34,230 nucleotides of DNA from Candidatus Auribacterota bacterium (GCA_023144635.1 JAGLFH010000011.1:1-34230), one strand, 5' to 3'. Counted from the stretch's first letter, positions 1-7,040 are shown. The notes: generated by a model from the sequence alone, not told the origin. Numbers and translations are program-made.

Positions 1-49
1 TTATCTTTCTTATGAAAGGATCATCATCAACAATAAGTATTCTAGGCAT
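1..49 (-). CDS. Response regulator receiver domain, N-terminus only (cut by window edge)
   Basis: Read on the minus strand from an ATG at 49-47, the frame gives MPRILIVDDDPFIRKI before running off the window. The beta-1 strand followed by three aspartates is the classic start of a CheY-like receiver domain, whose acidic pocket holds Mg2+ for phosphotransfer. A purine-rich GAGAGGG lies a few bases upstream on that strand as a ribosome binding site. The output domain is outside the window, so the process controlled is unknown. It is divergent from flgM and is the only minus-strand gene supported here. The 16 residues seen are diagnostic of the fold but not of the subfamily. Confidence 0.8.
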   Translation of the reverse strand, partial: MPRILIVDDDPFIRKI

Positions 50-202
50 AAAACCCTCTCTGGCAATGCTTTGCAGATTTTTAATTTAAATTATAAACTA
101 TTTTCTTTAGTTATCTAAAACTTATCATAAATTAAAAATAAGTTCAATAACGCATTCTCAATATAGGGTTTGAAATAAAATTAAAAATATGTTAATTTAT
201 AC

Positions 203-230
203 TAAAGTAAGTAGGCCTTTTGGCCGATAG
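203..230 (+). promoter_or_regulatory. Sigma-28 (FliA)-type promoter of flgM
   Basis: TAAA at 203-206 and GCCGATAG at 223-230 are separated by 16 bases. The flagellar sigma-28 consensus is TAAA, about 15 bases, GCCGATAA. The -10 element ends 24 bases before the flgM start codon, and a GAGGTG ribosome binding site lies at 241-246. FlgM is the dedicated inhibitor of sigma-28, so a sigma-28 promoter here would form the usual negative feedback. The match was found by eye. The rest of 50-254 is AT-rich and shows nothing else I recognise. Confidence 0.7.
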
Positions 231-254
231 TATTATTGGCGAGGTGTTAAAACT

Positions 255-572
255 ATGATAGATGATGTAACAAGTATAAATAATAGTACTGAATCAATCG
301 ATCCAAGAAAATCGGAGAAGATCGTTCAGCAAAAATCATCAAAACAAAGTGCAGGTAAGTCTAAAAGTGTTGGCGCTCAAGGGGATAGCGTTGCAATATC
401 AACTTCTGCTAAATCTGCTCTTGAAAAGACTAGATTAATAAATATGGTCAAGAACCTCCCAGAAATACGAGAAGAAAAAGTAGTACAGGCTAAGGCAAAG
501 ATGGAATCAGGTGAACTTTTCTCATCTGAGTCCACTGAAGGGCTCGCCAAAATCCTAGACGAAAGCCTTTAA
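255..572 (+). CDS. flgM: Anti-sigma-28 factor FlgM
   Basis: The 105-residue protein has a low-complexity Ser/Lys/Gln-rich first half and a C-terminal half (about residues 43-105) that fits the FlgM pattern: DSVAIS-type entry, a helix with REEKVVQAKAKMESG, then a final short helix. FlgM binds and holds the flagellar sigma factor FliA in the cytoplasm until it is exported through the completed hook-basal body, which releases late flagellar gene expression. The start is fixed by GAGGTG eight bases upstream. No other flagellar gene is in the window, so this copy stands apart from a flagellar operon. Its neighbours on the right belong to an unrelated metal operon. The length is near that of typical FlgM proteins. 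Confidence 0.8.
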   Translation: MIDDVTSINNSTESIDPRKSEKIVQQKSSKQSAGKSKSVGAQGDSVAISTSAKSALEKTRLINMVKNLPEIREEKVVQAKAKMESGELFSSESTEGLAKILDESL

Positions 573-746
573 TACTACTTTTTAGTCAGTTTTTATTCAC
601 TTTTTAAGCACAGTCTATTTTTGTCTAATCTCTCTTTATATTGTAAAATCAGTGGAACCTCGCGGAGGCGGGTAATTACTTAAAATAACTGCTTGAAAAC
701 CTGATAGCATATAATCACAAATCCTTACATTTTTTTCTTAATATCC

Positions 747-775
747 TTGACAGCCAATAAAAACCAACCTATATT
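747..775 (+). promoter_or_regulatory. Sigma-70-type promoter of the arsR-hgcAB-ars operon
   Basis: A perfect TTGACA (747-752) and TATATT (770-775) are separated by 17 bases. This is the only strong promoter visible upstream of the tightly spaced genes running from 813 to 5571. The sequence before it (573-746) is AT-rich with a small GC-rich island, CCTCGCGGAGG, around 658-668, and no gene. Confidence 0.75.
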
Positions 776-779
776 ATAC

Positions 780-795
780 TTGAATAAGTATTCAA
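780..795 (+). promoter_or_regulatory. Inverted-repeat operator for the ArsR/SmtB-type repressor
   Basis: The sequence TTGAATAAGTATTCAA has seven-base arms (TTGAATA and TATTCAA) around a two-base centre, directly downstream of the -10 box and therefore at the probable transcription start. AT-rich TGAA-N-TTCA palindromes at this place are the usual targets of ArsR/SmtB/CadC repressors, which bind as apo-dimers and leave when metal binds. The encoded repressor starts only 17 bases further on, which suggests autoregulation. Confidence 0.7.
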
Positions 796-812
796 TTAAT
801 AAGGAATAAACT

Positions 813-1166
813 ATGAGAAAAAAAGACATCTGCAGTTTTAATTGTTTTAACAAAGAAAAAGTAGATATAATCAAAAAAAGTATTTTAAACGATGATAGTA
901 TTTCTAATGTTGCGGATATATTGAAAATTATTTGCGACCCCACACGCATGAAAATATTACTTTCGCTGGAAAAAGGTGAGATCTGTGTATGTGATATTGC
1001 TCATGTTTTAGGAATGAGCCTTTCTGCAGTATCTCATCAGTTACGCCTTCTTAGAAATATTGGACTGGTAAGATATCGAAGCGAGGGTAAAATGGCATTC
1101 TATTCTTTGAAAGATAAAAAGATAATAGGATTTATAAAAAAAATATCACAATACATAAGCAAGTGA
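813..1166 (+). CDS. CadC-type ArsR/SmtB-family metal-sensing repressor
   Basis: This 117-residue winged-helix regulator has the ArsR-family core: a DPTRMKIL helix, the metal-binding helix EICVCDIA, and the recognition helix LSAVSHQLRLL followed by a wing. Cysteines fall at residues 7, 11, 58 and 60. To my knowledge these are the same positions as the four thiolate ligands of plasmid pI258 CadC, which senses Cd(II), Pb(II) and other soft divalent metals. The alpha-5 histidine site of Zn sensors is not evident. It is the first gene of the operon, 13 bases before hgcA, with a palindromic operator at its own promoter, so it should repress itself, hgcAB and the ars genes until a soft metal or metalloid is bound. 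The inducer (Hg, Cd, Pb or As(III)) cannot be told from sequence. Confidence 0.85.
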   Translation: MRKKDICSFNCFNKEKVDIIKKSILNDDSISNVADILKIICDPTRMKILLSLEKGEICVCDIAHVLGMSLSAVSHQLRLLRNIGLVRYRSEGKMAFYSLKDKKIIGFIKKISQYISK

Positions 1167-1179
1167 TAGGTAAGTAAAC

Positions 1180-2196
1180 ATGAAAAATAAATGTAGCTGT
1201 CAAAAATCTAATAAAAACGGTAAGTGCAAAGAAGCACCACCCCCAAAGAAGCTTTCTTTTACAATTCTAGATAATTTTAAAGCACTTATAAACTATTTAT
1301 TTTTATTCAGAAAGGCTTATTCTGTAGCACCGGGATTATATTTTACTGGAGACAAATACGACAAAAAGGCTCCAATGCTTGTGACATGTAATTTTTTATT
1401 AACAGTTCTACTCCTTTTTAAAAATCTTAAAGGTAGAAATATTAGGCTGTTAATAATAGATACAAAAGGGATCAATGTATGGTGCAGTGCAGGAAAAGGA
1501 CAGTTTTCATCTGAAGAAATATTAAAAGTCCTTAAATCATATAATAAAGATATTCTTACAAAAAATGAAAACATTGAAATTATCCTGCCAAAACTTTCTC
1601 TTTCAGGAGTAAAACTTAAGCTATTAAAAAAGAATAATGTAAAACCTATAATAGGCCCAGTTCATATGGAAGATATTCCTGATTATCTTGATATGATCCC
1701 TTATAAAGATAGTCAACACGATTCATATAAGTTCAATGTTAAAGCAAGGCTTTTTACTGCAATTCCTTCCATAATGCAGTTTTCAAAATATCTAATACTT
1801 ATTACCTTAATAATGCTGTTTTCTTCCATTGTTTTCAAAGCTGGATTTTACTGGCAGATGTTAGTTTGCTTATTGTGCCTAACATTTATTTATATTTTAT
1901 TATTTCCGTTTTTACCTGGAAAACGTTTTGCTGTTAAAGGAATTAGTCTTGCACTGTTTGCATCAATGTTTCTTTTTTATTTATATTTAACAAGTTCTAT
2001 TTCAATATACTTAACAATGTTTTATATAACAATATTAATAGCTACCGGTATTTTCTTTGGTCTTTATTATACAGGGAACAGCGCAGTCAGTAATTACTCT
2101 AAAGTAAAGCAGGAGATAATCACATTTCTTCCCATAAGTTTTGTCTTATATGTTACAGCTTTTATATTTTATTTTATAGCAGGGGATATCTCATGA
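1180..2196 (+). CDS. hgcA: Mercury methylation corrinoid protein HgcA
   Basis: HgcA carries a methyl-corrinoid and transfers its methyl group to Hg(II), making methylmercury at the cytoplasmic membrane. The 338-residue protein has the hallmark cap-helix motif NVWCSAGKG (residues 99-107) with Cys102 as the predicted lower-axial cobalt ligand. It is preceded by the APGLY and IIDTKGI segments typical of the family's corrinoid-binding domain. Five hydrophobic helices follow at about 202-219, 224-244, 254-272, 275-295 and 315-334, matching the five-helix HgcA membrane domain. The canonical motif has Ala where this has Ser103. An N-terminal stretch with Cys5, Cys7 and Cys16, then PPP, is unusual and could bind metal. 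It overlaps hgcB by four bases (ATGA). The call rests on the motif, the membrane architecture and the adjacent hgcB. Confidence 0.94.
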   Translation: MKNKCSCQKSNKNGKCKEAPPPKKLSFTILDNFKALINYLFLFRKAYSVAPGLYFTGDKYDKKAPMLVTCNFLLTVLLLFKNLKGRNIRLLIIDTKGINVWCSAGKGQFSSEEILKVLKSYNKDILTKNENIEIILPKLSLSGVKLKLLKKNNVKPIIGPVHMEDIPDYLDMIPYKDSQHDSYKFNVKARLFTAIPSIMQFSKYLILITLIMLFSSIVFKAGFYWQMLVCLLCLTFIYILLFPFLPGKRFAVKGISLALFASMFLFYLYLTSSISIYLTMFYITILIATGIFFGLYYTGNSAVSNYSKVKQEIITFLPISFVLYVTAFIFYFIAGDIS

Positions 2197-2453
2197 TAAG
2201 TTTTAATGTTGATAAGTGCACAGGTTGTGGTGTTTGCCCTAAGGTTTGCCCTCATGGAGTTATTACTATTAAAGATGGTAAAGCCGAACCTGTAAATATT
2301 GATAAGTGTATCGAATGCGGAGCATGCAAGCTTAACTGCGAATTTGATGCAATAGATGTTACAGTCGGCACAGGGTGCCTCAGCGCTATTATTAAAGAAG
2401 ATATTCTTAAAAGTAAAGTCAAAGGCTGCGGATGTGGTGACGGATGTTGTTAA
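2193..2453 (+). CDS. hgcB: HgcB, 2[4Fe-4S] ferredoxin partner of HgcA
   Basis: HgcB supplies electrons to keep the HgcA corrinoid in the Co(I) state and is thought to help handle Hg(II). The 86-residue protein has two CX2CX2CX3C clusters (Cys9/12/15/19 and Cys39/42/45/49), the second written CIECGACKLNC as in HgcB. It also has the lone conserved Cys62 in a GTGC context and a C-terminal CGCGDGCC tail (Cys79, 81, 85, 86) with the vicinal pair that binds mercury in characterised members. Ordinary bacterial ferredoxins lack both the lone Cys and the CC tail. The gene starts inside the hgcA stop region (ATGA overlap), and its own last bases contain the next gene's start, implying translational coupling across three genes. 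Confidence 0.94.
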   Translation: MISFNVDKCTGCGVCPKVCPHGVITIKDGKAEPVNIDKCIECGACKLNCEFDAIDVTVGTGCLSAIIKEDILKSKVKGCGCGDGCC

Positions 2454-3655
2454 GCTTAATAAATAAATTAAAAAATTATAAAATGACTGAAAAAAAGAAA
2501 TTCTTTATCATTATTGCAGTTTTTTTAGGATGTTATTTTATTCCTATTGAACTTTTTTCTTTTAAAGGTGCTTTTTTTGAATCTTTGGCATTAGTAAAAT
2601 GGTATGCAAGAAAGCATGTGCTCCTTTGCCTTGTTCCTGCTTTTTTTATTGCAGGCGCTGTTTCTGTCTTTATAAGCCAGGCATCGGTAATCAAATATTT
2701 CGGAGCAAAAGCTAACAAGTTTTTAGCATACAGTGTTGCTTCTGTTTCAGGAGCAATTTTAGCTGTTTGCTCTTGTACTGTCCTGCCACTCTTTTCCGGT
2801 ATCTACAAAAGAGGTGCAGGAATAGGGCCTGCAACAGCTTTTCTTTATTCAGGGCCTGCAATAAATGTGCTGGCAATCATTATGACAGCAAGGGTCTTGG
2901 GTTGGGAACTTGGTATTGCTCGTGCACTTGGGGCCATTCTTTTTAGTGTTATTATTGGTCTTCTTATGCATCTTATTTTCTTAAAGGAAGAAAAAGCGAG
3001 AATATCAGCAGGTGACCTTAACTTTGGTGATGTTAAAGAAGAAAGACCTCTTTGGAAAACCGCAATTTATTTTTTCTTTATGATAGGTATACTTGTTTTT
3101 GCAAACTGGGGAAAACCACAAACAGGTGATACAAGCCTTTGGTTTTCTATTTTTAAATATAAATGGATGATCACTGCGCTATTTATTATTCCTCTATTTT
3201 TTGTGATCTTTCGATGGTTTCAGAAAAATGAATTAAAAGATTGGTCTCTTGCCAGCTGGACTTTTGCAAAGCAGATCATGCCGCTTTTACTTGCAGGCGT
3301 TTTTGTGGCCGGATTTCTCCTGGGCCGTCCAGGAGAAGAGGGCTTTATTCCTTCAAGTTTTGTGGAAAACCTTGTAGGTGGTAATTCTTTGTTCTCTAAT
3401 TTATTCGCCTCTATTTTTGGAGCTTTCATGTATTTTGCTACACTTACTGAAGTGCCAATACTTCAGGGTTTGATCGGTGCAGGAATGGGAAAAGGACCTG
3501 CACTTGCTCTTCTTCTGGCAGGACCTGCTCTTAGTCTTCCGAATATGCTTGTCATCAGAAGTGTTATAGGAACAAGAAAAACTATTGTGTATGTATGTCT
3601 TGTTGTTGTCATGGCTACAATGAGCGGAATACTTTTTGGCAATTTTATAAATTAA
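2444..3655 (+). CDS. ArsP/SO_0444-class metal(loid) permease
   Basis: A 403-residue polytopic membrane protein of the DUF318/ArsP_1 class (Pfam PF03773 type). This class includes ArsP, which exports trivalent methylated arsenicals, and SO_0444, linked to Cu/Zn efflux. The family signature AVCSCTVLPLFSGIYKRG lies around residues 107-124 with the paired Cys109/Cys111, and the matching half AxLTEVPILQGLIGAGM near 330-347 shows the internal duplication. About eight to ten helices are apparent. The chosen ATG overlaps the hgcB end by ten bases and is preceded by GGTGACGG. An alternative start is ATG 2483 (MTEKKK). The position directly after hgcAB makes export of a methylated or thiol-bound metal the obvious hypothesis; the substrate is not shown by the sequence. 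Confidence 0.85.
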   Translation: MLLSLINKLKNYKMTEKKKFFIIIAVFLGCYFIPIELFSFKGAFFESLALVKWYARKHVLLCLVPAFFIAGAVSVFISQASVIKYFGAKANKFLAYSVASVSGAILAVCSCTVLPLFSGIYKRGAGIGPATAFLYSGPAINVLAIIMTARVLGWELGIARALGAILFSVIIGLLMHLIFLKEEKARISAGDLNFGDVKEERPLWKTAIYFFFMIGILVFANWGKPQTGDTSLWFSIFKYKWMITALFIIPLFFVIFRWFQKNELKDWSLASWTFAKQIMPLLLAGVFVAGFLLGRPGEEGFIPSSFVENLVGGNSLFSNLFASIFGAFMYFATLTEVPILQGLIGAGMGKGPALALLLAGPALSLPNMLVIRSVIGTRKTIVYVCLVVVMATMSGILFGNFIN

Positions 3656-3669
3656 TTTTGGAGGATATT

Positions 3670-3900
3670 ATGAAGATCGAGATATTAGGCATGGGGTGTC
3701 CAAAATGCAAACAGCTTTTTGAAAATGTACAGACTGCCCTGAAGGGGAAAGGCATTGAGGCTGAAGTTTTAAAAGTGGAAGATATCGACAAAATAACAGA
3801 ATATGCAGTTATGATGACACCAGCTTTAGTTATAGACGGAGAGGTCAAATCATCTGGTAAGGTATTGAATTCTGATGAGATCAAAAAACTTCTAAGCTGA
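3670..3900 (+). CDS. arsE: Small thioredoxin-like protein, ArsE-like (TM0996/MTH895 type)
   Basis: A 76-residue thioredoxin-fold protein beginning MKIEILGMGCPKC. The redox pair is Cys10/Cys13, and the cis-proline MMTPALVIDG is near residues 52-60. Proteins of this size act as cytoplasmic thiol-disulfide carriers and are frequently next to ArsP-class permeases. The ATG at 3670 is preceded by GGAGG-type spacing (TTGGAGGATATT), so an upstream in-frame start at 3595 inside the permease gene is not needed. Fifteen bases separate it from the secreted CxxC protein and then the CcdA-like permease. That trio resembles arsEFG, described in Shewanella for nitro-aromatic arsenical reduction and export. 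The symbol is given on context. Confidence 0.75.
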   Translation: MKIEILGMGCPKCKQLFENVQTALKGKGIEAEVLKVEDIDKITEYAVMMTPALVIDGEVKSSGKVLNSDEIKKLLS

Positions 3901-3914
3901 AAAGGAGTGCAAAA

Positions 3915-4343
3915 ATGAAAAGAATAATATTTATCCTTATTTTATCATTTGTGTTTTTACATTTCTACGAGGGCACACTATTTGCAGAAAATGAAAACAA
4001 AATAATTGCTTACTATTTCCTCACAGCGTCTCGCTGTAAATCGTGCCACAAGATCGAACAGTATACAGAACAGGCGCTCAAAGAATATTTTTCTGAAGAG
4101 CTAGAATCAGGAAAGCTTATTTTAAAAGTAGTCAACGTGGATAAAAAAGAAAACAGTCATTTTAATAAAGATTACCAGCTTTACACAAAAGCGGTCGTTC
4201 TATCTCTGATAAAGAACGAAAAAGAGAAGAAATACAAAAACCTTAACAAAGTCTGGGAATATTTGGGAAGCCAACAGAAGTTCAGCGATTATATTAGGCA
4301 AGAGACACAGGCTTTCTTAGATGAGTTGACAAAGGAAAATTAA
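3915..4343 (+). CDS. arsF: Secreted CxxC thioredoxin-like protein, ArsF-like
   Basis: The 142-residue product starts with a clear signal peptide (MKRIIFILILSFVFLHF, probable cleavage after LFA at 24) and continues with a YYFLTASRCKSCHKIEQ segment in which Cys41 and Cys44 form a CxxC site. The remainder is a charged alpha/beta domain with Lys-rich stretches and a helical tail. Its size, the signal and the place between a small thioredoxin and a CcdA-like permease match the family NCBI names ArsF (nitrophenyl compound nitroreductase subunit). A periplasmic partner that receives reducing equivalents from the membrane protein is the likely role. Three bases separate it from the next gene. Confidence 0.75.
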   Translation: MKRIIFILILSFVFLHFYEGTLFAENENKIIAYYFLTASRCKSCHKIEQYTEQALKEYFSEELESGKLILKVVNVDKKENSHFNKDYQLYTKAVVLSLIKNEKEKKYKNLNKVWEYLGSQQKFSDYIRQETQAFLDELTKEN

Positions 4344-4345
4344 AC

Positions 4346-5029
4346 ATGTTGACTTTATTGACAGCCTTATGGTTGGGTATATTGACATCGATCAGCCCAT
4401 GTCCGCTGGCTACGAATATTGCTGCTGTATCTTTTTTATCAAAAAAGATACAGCATCCAAGATCAGTCCTTTATGCCGGTATCGCATATACTTTTGGAAG
4501 GATGACAGCATATGCTGTTTTAGGCCTGATAATTATAAAATCATTAGTAGCTGTTCCGGTTATTGCTGTTTTTCTTCAGAAATACATGAACAAAATATTG
4601 GGACCTGTCCTTCTTATAGTAGGGCTGTTTTTGTTCGATGTTATTAAATTCAATCTCAAAGTCTTTTCTTTATCTACAAAAAAGCAGAACGCTATTGCTC
4701 AGTCAGGCATACCGGGAGCTTTTCTGATAGGTCTTTTATTTGCTTTTTCATTTTGCCCGATATCTGCGGCATTATTTTTTGGAAGCCTCATACCCCTGGC
4801 ATTATCCAACAGTTATGGATCACTGCTTCCTTTACTATATGGCCTAGGTACCGGGTTGCCTGTGATCGCTTTTGCAGTGATGATTGCCTGGGGGATTGTT
4901 TCTGTTTCACAATGGTTCAATAAAATGAAAAAGCTTGAACAATACATGCGCAGGATAACAGGAGCTATTTTTATATTTATTGGTCTTTATTTTATCTGGA
5001 TACATATAGTAAGTTTGTTCTTCACATAA
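4346..5029 (+). CDS. arsG: CcdA/DsbD-like membrane protein, ArsG-like permease
   Basis: A 227-residue protein with six predicted membrane helices and one cysteine in each half: SPCPL (Cys19) and SFCPIS (Cys137). This is the CcdA/DsbD-beta arrangement that passes electrons from cytoplasmic thioredoxin to the outside. Its family is annotated as ArsG, an aromatic arsenical efflux permease, when found after ArsE and ArsF. Whether it moves arsenicals or only electrons is unsettled. The gene follows arsF with a three-base gap and ends just before a remnant of an arsenite exporter. A second, more DsbD-like CcdA is at 31894. Confidence 0.8.
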   Translation: MLTLLTALWLGILTSISPCPLATNIAAVSFLSKKIQHPRSVLYAGIAYTFGRMTAYAVLGLIIIKSLVAVPVIAVFLQKYMNKILGPVLLIVGLFLFDVIKFNLKVFSLSTKKQNAIAQSGIPGAFLIGLLFAFSFCPISAALFFGSLIPLALSNSYGSLLPLLYGLGTGLPVIAFAVMIAWGIVSVSQWFNKMKKLEQYMRRITGAIFIFIGLYFIWIHIVSLFFT

Positions 5030-5034
5030 CAAAA

Positions 5035-5148
5035 AATGCTGAAGCGGCTTTGGCAACTGTAGTGGGTGTATTAATAGAAGTCCCTGTCATGCTTATGCTG
5101 GTAAAGATATGTTTGAAAACAAAACATTTTTTTGAGAAAAAGGTATAA
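5035..5148 (+). pseudogene. acr3: C-terminal remnant of an Acr3-family arsenite exporter
   Basis: Between arsG and arsC an open frame with no start codon encodes about 37 residues. It includes [19 protein letters not shown], then a short charged tail and TAA at 5146-5148. The stretch [14 protein letters not shown] is the highly conserved last transmembrane helix of Acr3 arsenite/H+ antiporters, immediately before their C-terminus. The nine or so preceding helices are missing, so most of the gene has been deleted, with arsG now abutting the scar. The stop codon touches the arsC start (TAAATG), as expected if acr3-arsC was once a coupled pair. It could also be read as a leftover of a recombination that brought in hgcAB-arsEFG. 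Confidence 0.8.
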
Positions 5149-5571
5149 ATGAAAAAGAAAATACTTTTTTTATGCACAGGAAATTCGTGCAGAAGCCAGA
5201 TGGCAGAAGGTTGGGCAAAAAAGCTTAAAAGTAATGAATTTGAAAGTTATTCCGCAGGAATTGAAACTCACGGCCTGAATCCTTATGTCGTTAAAGCCAT
5301 GTTGGAGGCCGGTGTTGATATATCCAAACATCAATCAAAATTGTTAGACGCATTAAAAGATATTGTTTTTGATTATGTAGTAACCGTTTGTGATAATGCC
5401 TCGAAGACATGTCCTGTGTTTCCGGGCAAAACAGAAATCATACACAAGGGTTTTGATGATCCGCCAAAACTTGCTAAAAATGAAAAGACTGAAGAAGATA
5501 AGTTAAAGCATTACAAGCGAGTAAGAGATGAAATACGAAAATTTGTGGAAAGGTTGCCTAATTCTATGTAA
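5149..5571 (+). CDS. arsC: Thioredoxin-coupled arsenate reductase ArsC
   Basis: A 140-residue enzyme with the low-molecular-weight tyrosine phosphatase fold. The P-loop CTGNSCRS holds nucleophile Cys9 and Cys14, the redox pair Cys81/Cys88 sits in VTVCDNASKTCP, and the acid loop is at Asp103-Asp104-Pro105. It reduces As(V) to As(III) through a triple-cysteine relay recharged by thioredoxin, as in the Staphylococcus pI258 type. The start ATG directly follows the acr3 remnant's stop, with AAGG a few bases upstream. With the Acr3 exporter deleted next door, the arsenite produced must leave by another route or go to another pathway. It is the last gene of the hgcAB operon; 73 bases without a clear terminator follow. 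Confidence 0.92.
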   Translation: MKKKILFLCTGNSCRSQMAEGWAKKLKSNEFESYSAGIETHGLNPYVVKAMLEAGVDISKHQSKLLDALKDIVFDYVVTVCDNASKTCPVFPGKTEIIHKGFDDPPKLAKNEKTEEDKLKHYKRVRDEIRKFVERLPNSM

Positions 5572-5644
5572 ATTGTGAATAACATGATTATCTTTTTTGT
5601 TATATATATTTGATTAAACTTTTTCATTTTTAAGGATTTGAAAA

Positions 5645-7012
5645 TTGAAGAATATAAAAGAATTAAAAATATCAGTTATTAGTATAATATTACTTCTTTT
5701 ATCATTTGATGTTTTTGCAGATACTTTGATAAAAGCTCGTAAAGAGATGATTTCAGATTTAGAAGCAAATTGGGATTTAAACTCTTTTTCTTCCTCACAG
5801 GCAATTATTCGAGAATTGACTCTTAAAGATTATATTAGAATTGGGCTTTCAAGAAATCCCGGTTTAAGATCTGCTTTCTATAAATGGAAGGCTGAGCTGA
5901 ATAAAATATCTGTTGAGTTTTCCCTGCCTGATCCTAAGTTCAGTTATACAAATTATCTCGAATCCGTTGAAACCCGTGTTGGGCCGCAGGAACATGCTTA
6001 CTCTATTTCACAGAAAATACCTCTTCCTGATAAATTGGGTATTAAAAAAAATAGGCAGTTTCATACTTCTGAGGAATTTTATTTCAAGTTTCAGCAGAAA
6101 AAACTGGAAATGATCTACCATATCACAGAATCATATTTTGAATACGCTTATTTGGCTAAATCTATTGCGATAACTGAGGAAAATATTAATCTTTTAAAAA
6201 GCATTGAAAATGCTGTCCAGGCAAAATACGCTTCAGGAATTGCCCAAAACCAGGATGTTCTCAAGCTGCAGGTAGAAATCGAAAAACTAAAAAGTGATTT
6301 GTTGTCATTAAAAACTCAGCAGCTGCCTTTGATGTCACGCTTAAGAGGCTTATTAAATCTTCCCGAAGACATTTTTCTTCCATGGCCCGATGAGTCTTTT
6401 GAACAAATTATGTTAGGTGAAGTCTTTTCTGATCCAGAAAATCTTATACTGGAGCTAAAGGAAAACAACAAAGAGATCAAGTCTCTTTCTGAGCACATTG
6501 AAAAAAGAAAAGGGGGATTAAAGCTTTCCCGAAGAGAATATTTTCCTGATCTGACAATAGGATTAACTAAAATAGATACAGGGGATGCTTTTAATCCTGC
6601 AACAATAGATAGCGGTAAAGATCCTGTAATACTTAAGTTTACATTTAATATCCCTTTATGGTTTGGACGTAATAAAGCAAGGATCAATACAGCACGTTCA
6701 CTTCTCCAAGCAGCTGAAGATAGTAAGATAGGTAAAGTAAAAGATCTGGAATATAAAGTTTTTACTATACATTACAAGTTAAAAGATGCTTCGCGGCAGT
6801 CTAAACTTTACAAGACATCTTTAATACCAAAAGCTGAACAGACATTAGAGGCAACAAAGGCTGCCTATGAAGCAGGAAAAACTGATTTTCTTTCGCTCAT
6901 TGATGTTCAAAGAATGCTTCTTCAGTTTCAGCTGGCTTATTATCGTTTTACAGCAACATCTTATCAAAAATTGGCGGAAATGAAATATATACTGGGAATA
7001 GAAGAATTCTAA
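5645..7012 (+). CDS. TolC-family outer-membrane channel of a heavy-metal RND system (CusC/CzcC-like)
   Basis: The 455-residue protein has a signal peptide (hydrophobic run to about residue 25, VFA-D) and two outer-membrane-efflux repeats rich in long amphipathic helices. Examples are the AVQAKYASGIAQNQDVLKLQ region near 195-215 and the matching AAYEAGKTDFLSLIDVQRM region near 410-430. These duplicated GxA-type motifs are characteristic of TolC/CusC proteins. The start is a TTG at 5645 preceded by AAGGA, nine bases upstream. It forms the exit duct for the adaptor and pump genes that follow at 7041 and 9281. No lipobox is evident. Confidence 0.88.
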   Translation: MKNIKELKISVISIILLLLSFDVFADTLIKARKEMISDLEANWDLNSFSSSQAIIRELTLKDYIRIGLSRNPGLRSAFYKWKAELNKISVEFSLPDPKFSYTNYLESVETRVGPQEHAYSISQKIPLPDKLGIKKNRQFHTSEEFYFKFQQKKLEMIYHITESYFEYAYLAKSIAITEENINLLKSIENAVQAKYASGIAQNQDVLKLQVEIEKLKSDLLSLKTQQLPLMSRLRGLLNLPEDIFLPWPDESFEQIMLGEVFSDPENLILELKENNKEIKSLSEHIEKRKGGLKLSRREYFPDLTIGLTKIDTGDAFNPATIDSGKDPVILKFTFNIPLWFGRNKARINTARSLLQAAEDSKIGKVKDLEYKVFTIHYKLKDASRQSKLYKTSLIPKAEQTLEATKAAYEAGKTDFLSLIDVQRMLLQFQLAYYRFTATSYQKLAEMKYILGIEEF

Positions 7013-7040
7013 TTAAGATATTAATATTAAGAGGTGAAAA

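Noticed and set aside
3595..3669. Upstream in-frame start for the small thioredoxin
   Set aside because: It overlaps the end of the permease gene; the GGAGG-preceded ATG at 3670 gives the normal short ArsE-like length.
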